From Magnetospirillum sp. (GTDB taxonomy: Bacteria > Pseudomonadota > Alphaproteobacteria > CACIAM-22H2): a stretch of DNA of 64,000 bases. Location: contig JAPZUA010000002.1 in the NCBI GenBank assembly GCA_027532905.1, positions 744,001 to 808,000 on the forward strand. Reading direction: 5' to 3'. Below the pieces are notes generated by a model. That model was not told where the DNA came from, ran no database searches, and saw only the letters and a program-made list of their open reading frames with translations. Shown here piece by piece: positions 56,991 to 64,000 of this stretch. Both the position numbers and the translations under genes were made by a program. Within the stretch, counting starts at the first letter, position 1. Each line of letters begins with the position of its first letter.

Positions 56991-59381
56991 TTGTCGATCC
57001 GCTTCAAGCTCGTCGCTGCCCTGCTGATCGCACTGCTGGCAGCGGCAGTTGCAGGCACGGTTGCGACATGGGCGACCGACACGCTCGGCCGACTCACCGT
57101 CCAGATGTACGACGGCCCGCTGCAGACCATCAATTTCGCGCGTTTGGCGCAGACCCAATTCGCGATCATCGAGCGTCGTAAATACGAAATTGGGACCAAC
57201 GCGCAGACCGCAACTGACGATACGGCGGCCGCGCGCGAAGAGCTCGAGAGGGATTTGCAGGGCGTGCTCGAGCGCACGACGAAGGCCGAGATCGAGGATA
57301 TGGTGGGGCGCGTCCGGCACGATATGGCGCTGCTGGAGGATCTCGACAAGAATCTGCAGGTGGTTCTCGAGCGCGCCACGGCCGCGGAAATCGAGGAGAT
57401 GGTGGCCCGCGTCCGGCGCGACATCGAGGCTTGGCTTGCCGGCGGCGGCATGGCCTCGACGCAAGTGGAACTCGGCGACCGCGTGCGCCAGGATCTCGAG
57501 ATCCTGACGCAGATCGCAGCCGATGCGGGCTACGTGTTCCGCGAAGATGCGGCCGACACGATTGACGCGACGCGCAAACGCGTGCTGATCGCCTTGGCGG
57601 CGGCAGCCTTGGCGCTCGCTGGCGTGGGCGTGCTGCTGGTGCGCAATATCGTGCTGCCGCTCGACGTGCTGAACCGCAAGATGCGCAAGATCGCGCGCGG
57701 CGACGCGGACGTGAACATCCTCTACGCCGAGCGGCGCGACGAACTCGGCGACACGGCCCGCGCCATGGCGGTGTTCAAACAGGCCATGCTCGACATCCGC
57801 GACGCGCGCGACCGTGCGGAACTCGCGACGAAGGTGAAGTCGGAGTTTCTGGCAATGATGAGCCACGAGATACGCACGCCGATGAACGGCATCATCGGCT
57901 TGAGCCGTTTGATGCTCGGAACCGACCTCTCGCACGAGCAACGCGACAATGCGCGCCTCATCCTCGACAGCGGCCTGTCGCTGCTGCAGATCCTCAACGA
58001 CATTCTCGACTATTCGAAGCTCGAAGCCGGGCGGCTCGAGGTCGAGAGCATCGATTTCGACATGCGCCAAGCGGTCGCCGACGCGGTCGCATTGATGAAG
58101 GCCAAAAGCGACGAGAAGGGCATTGCGCTGACGGGCGATGTCGATGCCGACGTGCCGCAGTATTTGCGCGGCGATCCGGGTCGCGTGCGCCAGGTGCTGC
58201 TCAATCTGATCGGCAATGCCGTCAAATTCACCGAACGCGGCGGCGTGCGCGTCGAGGTGCAGCGGCTTGAGCTCGACAATCCCGACGAGCCTTATGCGCG
58301 CGTACGCGTCGGCGTACGCGATACAGGCATCGGCATTTCCGCAGCGGCCAAGGCCAAATTGTTCGGCAGTTTCGTGCAGGCGGACTCGTCGATATCGCGG
58401 CGCTTCGGCGGCACCGGTCTGGGCCTCGCGATCAGCCGTCGGCTCGTCGAGGCCATGGGCGGCGACATCGGCGTCGACAGCGAACCGGGCAAGGGTTCGG
58501 AGTTCCATTTCGAACTGACGCTGCCGATCGGCATCGAGCCGCGCGCGGCCGCACACGCACCCGCCGCCACGGCGCGGCCGCTGCGCATTCTTGTGGCCGA
58601 AGACAATCTCGTGAACCAGAAGGTCGCGCTGGGCCTGCTCAAACAGGGCGGGCACGTCGTCGAGATCGTCGACAACGGCGCCGAAGCCGTGGAGGCGTTG
58701 CGCGCCGGCACGTTCGATCTCGTGCTGATGGACATGAACATGCCGGTCATGGACGGCATCGAGGCGACGCGTGCGATCCGCGCGCTCGAACCGCCGCAAA
58801 ATGCCGTGTGGATCGTCGCCGCGACGGCGGGTGCCATGCAGTCCGACATCGACAACTGCCTTGCCGCAGGCATGAACGACTATATCGCCAAACCCATATC
58901 GCCCGACGCGCTGTCGGCCGCTTTGTTGCGCGCGACGGGCGTGCTGGAAGCCCAGGCGCAGGCGGCCGAAAGCGGCGGCGCACCCGCGGGTCCCAGCGTG
59001 CAGGAGCGGCTCGACACGAGCCGAGCGGTGCTCGACGAAAGTGTGATCGGCGATCTCGAAACGCAGATGGGCGCTGAAATCGTCGCTTCGCTGGTCGTCG
59101 ACTACGCGCTCAATGCCCGCGAACTGCTTGCACAGCTTCTGGCGGCACGCGCCGCTGGCGCGGATCAGGACTGGATCCGCGCCGCGCACTCGCTCAAAAG
59201 TGCGGCCGCGAGCATGGGGTTGGCGCAGACCTTCCGTGCGGCACGCGATCTTGAATTCGCGGGCGAGTTCGGCGACTTTGTGACGGCGGGCCACATCTGC
59301 GATAGACTTGGCGCACATATCGAAGTCGGCATTTCGGCACTCGAGCAGCGCTACGCAAACCATCTCGCTGCCGCATCGTGA
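56991..59381 (+). CDS. Hybrid histidine kinase (sensor-HAMP-HisKA-HATPase-REC-Hpt)
   Basis: A 796-residue sensor kinase. Helix 1 is at about 8-27 and helix 2 at about 196-216, with a helical outer region that contains two 33-residue repeats (89-121 and 122-154). HAMP follows, then HisKA with H292 ([11 protein letters not shown]), an ATPase domain (N box [13 protein letters not shown] boxes DTGIGIS and [11 protein letters not shown]), a receiver with D581 ([11 protein letters not shown]), and an Hpt domain with H733 ([13 protein letters not shown]). This is a full internal phosphorelay. The start is taken as TTG 56991, giving [12 protein letters not shown]; the ribosome site is weak. A separate receiver protein follows 28 bases on. 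Confidence 0.93.
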   Translation: MSIRFKLVAALLIALLAAAVAGTVATWATDTLGRLTVQMYDGPLQTINFARLAQTQFAIIERRKYEIGTNAQTATDDTAAAREELERDLQGVLERTTKAEIEDMVGRVRHDMALLEDLDKNLQVVLERATAAEIEEMVARVRRDIEAWLAGGGMASTQVELGDRVRQDLEILTQIAADAGYVFREDAADTIDATRKRVLIALAAAALALAGVGVLLVRNIVLPLDVLNRKMRKIARGDADVNILYAERRDELGDTARAMAVFKQAMLDIRDARDRAELATKVKSEFLAMMSHEIRTPMNGIIGLSRLMLGTDLSHEQRDNARLILDSGLSLLQILNDILDYSKLEAGRLEVESIDFDMRQAVADAVALMKAKSDEKGIALTGDVDADVPQYLRGDPGRVRQVLLNLIGNAVKFTERGGVRVEVQRLELDNPDEPYARVRVGVRDTGIGISAAAKAKLFGSFVQADSSISRRFGGTGLGLAISRRLVEAMGGDIGVDSEPGKGSEFHFELTLPIGIEPRAAAHAPAATARPLRILVAEDNLVNQKVALGLLKQGGHVVEIVDNGAEAVEALRAGTFDLVLMDMNMPVMDGIEATRAIRALEPPQNAVWIVAATAGAMQSDIDNCLAAGMNDYIAKPISPDALSAALLRATGVLEAQAQAAESGGAPAGPSVQERLDTSRAVLDESVIGDLETQMGAEIVASLVVDYALNARELLAQLLAARAAGADQDWIRAAHSLKSAAASMGLAQTFRAARDLEFAGEFGDFVTAGHICDRLGAHIEVGISALEQRYANHLAAAS

Positions 59382-59409
59382 TCGGCCGACGAACGGATAG
59401 GACGAAAAC

Positions 59410-59826
59410 ATGCAGCCCGGCGCTTCCATGGACCAACTCTTTTCGAACCTCTCGGTGCTTCTGGTCGAGGACGACGCCTTTGCCGTGAAGATCGCGCAGA
59501 CCGTGCTGCGCCAGCTCAAGATTCCGTACGTGTCGACCGCGCGCGACGGGGCCGAAGCACTCGACATTCTGAACGCCGGCATGCAGAAATTCGAACTCGT
59601 GATTTCGGATTGGAACATGCCGGAAATGACAGGGCTGCAGCTCCTCAAAGCCGTGCGCCACAAATGGCCGACCATGCCGTTCATCATGCTGACCGGCAAA
59701 GCGAGCCCCGAATTCGTGGTGCAGGCGCGCGAGAACGGCGTGGACGCCTACGTGGTGAAGCCGTTTTCGCCGGCCCAGCTCGGCCAGAAGATCCTCGCCG
59801 TCTTGCAGCACAAGCAGGCAAAATGA
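59410..59826 (+). CDS. CheY-like single receiver protein
   Basis: A 138-residue response regulator with only a receiver domain. The acidic pair is in VLLVEDDAFA, the phosphoacceptor is D67 in VISDWNMPEMTG, the Thr in FIMLTGKAS and the Lys in VVKPFSPAQ. No output domain is present. ATG 59410 or ATG 59428 may be used. It directly follows the hybrid kinase and is a likely target of its Hpt domain. The stop overlaps the deaminase gene (ATGA). Confidence 0.9.
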   Translation: MQPGASMDQLFSNLSVLLVEDDAFAVKIAQTVLRQLKIPYVSTARDGAEALDILNAGMQKFELVISDWNMPEMTGLQLLKAVRHKWPTMPFIMLTGKASPEFVVQARENGVDAYVVKPFSPAQLGQKILAVLQHKQAK

Positions 59827-60293
59827 CCGACATTCTTTTTATGCGCCGCGCGATACAGCTCGCCGACGAACGCATGCGTGCGGGCGAGGGCGGACCGTTC
59901 GGGGCCGTCGTCGTCAAGGACGGTGCCATCGTCGGCGAGGGCTGGAACCGCGTCGTCGCCACGAAAGACCCGACCGCGCATGCCGAGATCGTCGCGATAC
60001 GCGACGCGTGCGCGCGGCTCGGCACATTCGATCTCGAAGGGGCAACGATTTTCACGAGCTGCGAGCCGTGCCCGATGTGCATGGGGGCGATCCTGTGGTC
60101 GCGCGCGAGCCGCATGTGCTACGCCGCGAACCGCCAGGATGCCGCCGCGATCGGTTTCGACGACGAAGCGTTCTATCGCGAAGTCGCCTTGCCCATCGAC
60201 GGGCGAGGCCTGCCGACCAACCGGCTGCTGGCCGACGAGGCGCAGGCCGTGTTCGCCGCATGGTTCGCCAAGCCCGATCGCGTCGAGTATTGA
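59823..60293 (+). CDS. guaD: Guanine deaminase-like nucleoside/base deaminase
   Basis: Zinc-dependent deaminase of 156 residues. The zinc and catalytic residues are in TAHAEIVAI and TSCEPCPMCMGAI. Length, the GGPFGAVVVKDGAIVGEGWN start, the AAIGFDDEAFYREV segment and the C-terminal VEY resemble Bacillus subtilis GuaD, which deaminates guanine to xanthine, more than TadA. A role in guanine breakdown is therefore likely but inferred. It is coupled to the receiver gene upstream (ATGA) and to the MFS gene downstream (TTGA). Confidence 0.82.
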   Translation: MTDILFMRRAIQLADERMRAGEGGPFGAVVVKDGAIVGEGWNRVVATKDPTAHAEIVAIRDACARLGTFDLEGATIFTSCEPCPMCMGAILWSRASRMCYAANRQDAAAIGFDDEAFYREVALPIDGRGLPTNRLLADEAQAVFAAWFAKPDRVEY

Positions 60294-61516
60294 GCGCACC
60301 GAGCCTCTTGCGCGGCTACGCCGCCTTTGCGTTGGCGAGTGCCTATTTCTGCCATGAGTTCGTGCAGCGTGTGGCGACCTCGGTCGTCGTCGGAGATCTG
60401 ATGGCGGCGTTCGCGTTGGGCGGCACGGTGCTCGGCACTTTGTCGTCGATCTATTTCTACGCCTACGCCGGCATGCAGATACCGGTCGGCGTGCTGATCG
60501 ACCGCTACGGGCCGCGCCGATTGATGAGCGGGGCGGCGGCCTTGTCGGCCCTCGGCGCGCTCGTCTTTGCGACCGCCCCGATGGTCGAGTTCGCCTATGT
60601 CGGGCGCGCGATGATCGGGCTCGGTGCGTCGTTTGCGTGGATCGGCATCCTTACGGTCGCGACATTGTGGCTGCCCGCGTCGCGTTTTTCGGTGCTGACG
60701 GGCATTGCCCAGGCCGGCGGCATGGCAGGGGCCATGCTGGGCCAAGCCCCCTTGGCCGTGATAGTCGGCGAATGGGGCTGGCGCGGCGCTTTGGGCGGTT
60801 TGGCGGTCGTGGGGGCTGCAATCGCGGTTGGGCTCTACGCAACGATCCCGGAGCGGCCGCCGCAAACGGCCGAAAGTACGCGCCCGCGCTTGGCGGCAGG
60901 CTTGCGGGTGGCGGCGGCGAACGGCCAGACTTGGCTGCATGCGATCTACGGCATGGCCATGACGGGTACGATGCTGGCCTTTGCGGGGCTGTGGGCGGTC
61001 CCGTGGTTCGAAACCGTGCACGGCTATTCGCGCACGGCCGCAGCCGGGCTTGCGAGCACAATGTTTCTCGGCTGGGCCGTTGGCGCCCCCTTGATCGGCC
61101 TGCTCGCCGACCGCATTCGGCAGCGCAAGCCGATCATGGTCGCGGGCGGTGCCGCAATGACCGCAAGCCTGCTGCTGTTGCTCTATTTGCCTGCCTTGCC
61201 GTGGGCGCTCGCCGCGATTCTGCTGTTTTTGAACGGCGTGGGTGCATCGAGCATGATCTTGAGCTACGGGGCTGCGCGGGAAAGCAATCCGCCGGAAACG
61301 AGCGGGGCCGTCTACGGCATCGTAAATACCGGCGTCGTGGGGTCGGGCGCGCTGTTCCAGCCACTGATCGGCGCCTTGCTCGACGCCAATTGGTATGGCG
61401 CGCTCGTGGAAGGTGCCCGCGTCTACGATGCGCAAGCCTATGCGATCGCCTTCGGCGTGCTGCCAACCATCGCCTTCGTCGGCACGCTCGCCGCGTGGCG
61501 CGCGCGGCCCGCGTAG
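60290..61516 (+). CDS. MFS transporter
   Basis: Major facilitator permease of 408 residues with twelve predicted helices. The loop 2-3 motif reads GVLIDRYGPRRLM and its repeat in the second half is GLLADRIRQRKPIM. The TTG start inside the deaminase stop (TTGA) gives MSAPSLLRGYAAFALASAYF. The substrate is unknown; purines or their breakdown products are suggested only by the coupling to a guanine deaminase. It ends the kinase-receiver-deaminase-transporter chain. Confidence 0.87.
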   Translation: MSAPSLLRGYAAFALASAYFCHEFVQRVATSVVVGDLMAAFALGGTVLGTLSSIYFYAYAGMQIPVGVLIDRYGPRRLMSGAAALSALGALVFATAPMVEFAYVGRAMIGLGASFAWIGILTVATLWLPASRFSVLTGIAQAGGMAGAMLGQAPLAVIVGEWGWRGALGGLAVVGAAIAVGLYATIPERPPQTAESTRPRLAAGLRVAAANGQTWLHAIYGMAMTGTMLAFAGLWAVPWFETVHGYSRTAAAGLASTMFLGWAVGAPLIGLLADRIRQRKPIMVAGGAAMTASLLLLLYLPALPWALAAILLFLNGVGASSMILSYGAARESNPPETSGAVYGIVNTGVVGSGALFQPLIGALLDANWYGALVEGARVYDAQAYAIAFGVLPTIAFVGTLAAWRARPA

Positions 61517-61594
61517 GCGTTTAAAAAACTACACAAAATGCACCGGCTCGGGCTAGATTCGCCGCCATAATCGTCAAGGGGAGCCGGACGCGCC

Positions 61595-63322
61595 ATGACC
61601 AACAACACGCCCATCGACAAGTCGAAACTGCCGAGTCGCCATACCACCGTCGGCCCCACGAGTGCGGCCCACCGGGCAATGCTCTATGCGATGGGCTTGT
61701 CCAAAGAACAGATTGCGCAGCCCCTGGTCGGCGTCGTGACGACGTGGAACGAGGCTGCGCCTTGCAACATCACGCTTTCGCGCCAGGCGCAGGCCGCCAA
61801 GAAGGGCGTTGCCGCCGCCGGCGGCACGCCGCGCGAATTCACGACCATCACCGTCACCGACGGCATCGCGATGGGCCATGCCGGCATGCACAGCTCGCTA
61901 GCCAGTCGCGAAGTGATCGCAGATTCGGTCGAGCTTTCGGTGCGCGCCCATTGCTACGACGCGCTCGTCGGGCTCGCGGGCTGCGACAAGACGCTGCCGG
62001 GCCTTATGATGGCGATGCTGCGCCTCAACGTGCCGTCAGTCTTCGTCTATGGCGGTACGATTTTGCCGGGCCGCTTCAAGGGTCGCGACGTGACGATCGT
62101 CGACGTGTTCGAGGGTGTCGGCGCCAATGCGGCCGGCAAAATGTCGGACGCCGATCTCGAACATCTCGAGCAGGTCGCTTTGCCGACCGGCGGGTCGTGC
62201 GGCGGCCAGTTCACGGCCAATACTATGGCGTGCGTGTCTGAGGCGATCGGCTTGGCACTGCCGGGTTCGGCCGGCACACCGGCGCCCTACGAGAGCCGCG
62301 ACCGCTGGTGCGTGGCCTCGGGCGAGCAGGTCGTCGAACTCATTCGCCGCAACATCCGTCCGCGCGACATCGTCACCCGCAAGGCGCTCGAAAACGCTGC
62401 ACGCGTGGTGGCGGCGACCGGCGGGTCCACCAACGCCGCTTTGCATCTGCCCGCGATGGCACACGAATGCGGCATCAAGTTCGATCTCACCGACGTCGCC
62501 GAGATCTTCCGCTCCACGCCCTACATTGCCGATCTGATGCCGGGCGGCAAATACACGGCAGTCGATCTCTATTCGGTCGGCGGCATTCCGGTTGTTATGA
62601 AGGAACTGCTCGATGCGGGCTTCCTGCACGGCGACTGCATGACCGTGACCGGCAAGACGATCGCCGAAAATCTGAAAGACGTCGTGTTCCCGGAAAACCA
62701 AAAGGTCGTCTATCGCGTGAAGAACCCGCTGACGGCGACCGGCGGCGTGGTGGGCTTGAAGGGTAATCTTGCGCCCGAGGGTGCGATCGTGAAGGTGGCG
62801 GGCCTCAAGAAGCAGCAATTCCGCGGGCCTGCGCGCGTGTTCGAGCGCGAGGAAGAGGCACTCGCCGCCGTGCTGAAGCGCGACATCAAGGATGGCCAAG
62901 TCATGGTCATTCGCAACGAAGGGCCCAAGGGCGGGCCGGGCATGCGCGAAATGCTGTCGACGACGGCTGCCCTCTACGGTTGGGGCAAGGGCGAGGAGAT
63001 CGCGCTCATCACCGACGGGCGCTTTTCGGGCGGCACACGCGGCTTCTGCGTCGGGCATGTGTGCCCCGAGGCCGCGGCGGGCGGCCCCATCGGGCTCGTC
63101 AAAGACGGCGACATCATCACGATCGACGCCGAAACCGGGCGCCTCACGCTCGAAGTGTCGGATACCGAGCTTGCCGCCCGCAAGGCCGATTGGAAGCCGC
63201 GCCCGCACGACTATCAGAGCGGGTCGCTTTGGAAATACTGCCAGACCGTAGGGAGTGCAGCATTTGGGGCGGTCACGCATCCGGGTGCTTCCAAAGAAAC
63301 GCACAGCTATGCCGACATCTGA
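61595..63322 (+). CDS. ilvD: Dihydroxy-acid dehydratase
   Basis: Iron-sulfur enzyme of branched-chain amino acid synthesis: 2,3-dihydroxy acids give 2-oxo acids. The 575 residues show the three cluster cysteines C57 (APCNITL), C130 (GCDKTLPG) and C202 ([13 protein letters not shown]), and the C-terminal [18 protein letters not shown] ribosome site AAGGGGAG precedes the ATG. It follows the MFS gene by 78 bases without a clear terminator and probably has its own promoter. A weak hairpin (GTTAAA/TTTAAC at 63356-63372) lies beyond its stop. Confidence 0.96.
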   Translation: MTNNTPIDKSKLPSRHTTVGPTSAAHRAMLYAMGLSKEQIAQPLVGVVTTWNEAAPCNITLSRQAQAAKKGVAAAGGTPREFTTITVTDGIAMGHAGMHSSLASREVIADSVELSVRAHCYDALVGLAGCDKTLPGLMMAMLRLNVPSVFVYGGTILPGRFKGRDVTIVDVFEGVGANAAGKMSDADLEHLEQVALPTGGSCGGQFTANTMACVSEAIGLALPGSAGTPAPYESRDRWCVASGEQVVELIRRNIRPRDIVTRKALENAARVVAATGGSTNAALHLPAMAHECGIKFDLTDVAEIFRSTPYIADLMPGGKYTAVDLYSVGGIPVVMKELLDAGFLHGDCMTVTGKTIAENLKDVVFPENQKVVYRVKNPLTATGGVVGLKGNLAPEGAIVKVAGLKKQQFRGPARVFEREEEALAAVLKRDIKDGQVMVIRNEGPKGGPGMREMLSTTAALYGWGKGEEIALITDGRFSGGTRGFCVGHVCPEAAAGGPIGLVKDGDIITIDAETGRLTLEVSDTELAARKADWKPRPHDYQSGSLWKYCQTVGSAAFGAVTHPGASKETHSYADI

Positions 63323-63443
63323 CGGCGGCGGCAAAAGTTGGCGTCGTATCTAAACGTTAAACCTTCTTTAACTTGGCGTATGCGACCGGTAGGAAAATAG
63401 TAGATTGTTCTAAAAACGAGCCAAAAAACCAGGAGAGGCGCAA

Positions 63444-64000
63444 ATGCCCTTGTCGTCCGCGAGCGATCAAGCGAAAGAGCTGATGCAGACCGTTGCGACC
63501 GAGGCAGGTACGCTTGGCGTCGAAATTGCCGATGTCGCAGGGTTCGTGGGCGAACTCACCGCCAACCTGAAAGTACAGATCGAACGTTTCGATTCGGTGC
63601 GCGTGGCAACGGCCGAACTCAGTGCGGCCAACCATCAGGTCGCAACGGCGGCCGGCGAAGCGGGGACATTGGCCCAGCGCGTCTCCGGCGAAATGACGGC
63701 GTCGAAGACGCAGGTCGACGGCGCCATTCGCGAAATCGCGGCCCTGGTCGAGATCACACGCGGCATTGCGAGCGACCTCACCGGTCTGCGCGCCGCTCTC
63801 GACGGGATCGGGCGCGTGGCCAAAGGCATTGACGCGATCGCGCGACAGACGAATCTCTTGGCGCTCAACGCAACGATCGAGGCGGCGCGTGCAGGCGATG
63901 CGGGCAAGGGCTTTGCGGTCGTCGCAAGCGAAGTGAAGGCGCTCGCGCGGCAGACGGCCGAGGCGACCGGCGAAATCGACGCGACGCTCAAAACGCTGGG
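63444..64000 (+). CDS. Soluble methyl-accepting chemotaxis-like protein, 3' end cut by window edge
   Basis: The first 185 codons of a cytoplasmic signalling protein. No signal or membrane helix precedes the coiled coil, and the receptor tip sequence [20 protein letters not shown] is reached at about residues 137-156, so there is almost no sensor domain upstream. The rest, including any C-terminal sensory module, lies outside the window. AGGAGAGG precedes the ATG. The 121-base spacer before it shows only the weak hairpin noted after ilvD. Confidence 0.85.
   Translation, partial: MPLSSASDQAKELMQTVATEAGTLGVEIADVAGFVGELTANLKVQIERFDSVRVATAELSAANHQVATAAGEAGTLAQRVSGEMTASKTQVDGAIREIAALVEITRGIASDLTGLRAALDGIGRVAKGIDAIARQTNLLALNATIEAARAGDAGKGFAVVASEVKALARQTAEATGEIDATLKTL

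Noticed and set aside
56601-59699. Minus-strand open frame of about 1030 codons opposite the cupredoxin and hybrid kinase genes
   Set aside because: All motifs lie on the plus strand; the antisense translation shows no family features.
63356-63372. Small palindrome GTTAAA-CCTTC-TTTAAC after ilvD
   Set aside because: It is only six AT-rich pairs and no T-run follows; too weak for a terminator, and no evidence that it is an operator.

Overview
The window is a GC-rich, densely coded stretch of chromosome from an alphaproteobacterium, most likely from the Rhodospirillales or a neighbouring order. This rests on gene content and order: the fabD-fabG-acpP-fabF-mltG / yicC-gmk-rsmA block, the TPR protein-bamB-der block, the rpsF-rpsR-DUF2232-rplI and dnaB-alr-radA-cvpA-purF blocks, purM/purN divergent from a DUF2066-phosphatidyltransferase-PerM-hdaA block, an aa3-oxidase subunit IV peptide and a globin-coupled chemoreceptor. 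I cannot name the genus. No phage, insertion sequence, CRISPR array or rRNA was found, and the only RNA gene seen is tRNA-Gln. No gap without a gene exceeds about 290 bases. I recognise no wholly new system; the less usual parts are listed as findings.

Layout. 1-4.0 kb: a truncated Cache-type chemoreceptor, a collagen-like lipoprotein, a globin-coupled chemoreceptor and tRNA-Gln. 4.1-10.8 kb: ppx/gppA-rlmE, then guaB-rsmB-like-GNAT-guaA, joining guanine nucleotide synthesis to rRNA modification. 10.8-16.9 kb: phenylalanine hydroxylase, then a light-response locus in which heme oxygenase and a bacteriophytochrome kinase diverge from a DUF2256 zinc-finger peptide and an iron-sulfur photolyase. 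17.0-21.3 kb: a double cold-shock protein, a small unknown, and the TPR-BamB-Der envelope/ribosome block.

21.3-33.5 kb: a minus-strand run from rpsF through rplI (ending in a strong terminator), then dnaB, alr, mlaE, mlaF, radA, cvpA, purF, an SDR, a VOC protein and a DUF1993 protein, mostly overlapping or only a few bases apart. 33.5-42.2 kb: a PCuAC copper chaperone, the fatty acid synthesis cluster with mltG, two inserted minus-strand genes (PAS_5 and SDR), then yicC, gmk and rsmA. 42.2-48.7 kb: surA, lptG and lptF facing pepA, holC and ndk; lptD and pdxA are missing from places where I would expect them.

48.7-54.8 kb: purN-purM divergent from DUF2066-phosphatidyltransferase-PerM-hdaA, then an SDR with an altered active site. 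54.9-61.5 kb: a CYTH-CHAD protein, a periplasmic cupredoxin, and a chain of hybrid histidine kinase, receiver protein, guanine deaminase and MFS transporter. 61.6-64.0 kb: ilvD and the start of a soluble chemoreceptor-like protein cut by the window edge.

A recurring feature is translational coupling by four-base NTGA overlaps. All four versions (ATGA, GTGA, TTGA and probably CTGA) occur here, so several genes use GTG, TTG or CTG starts.
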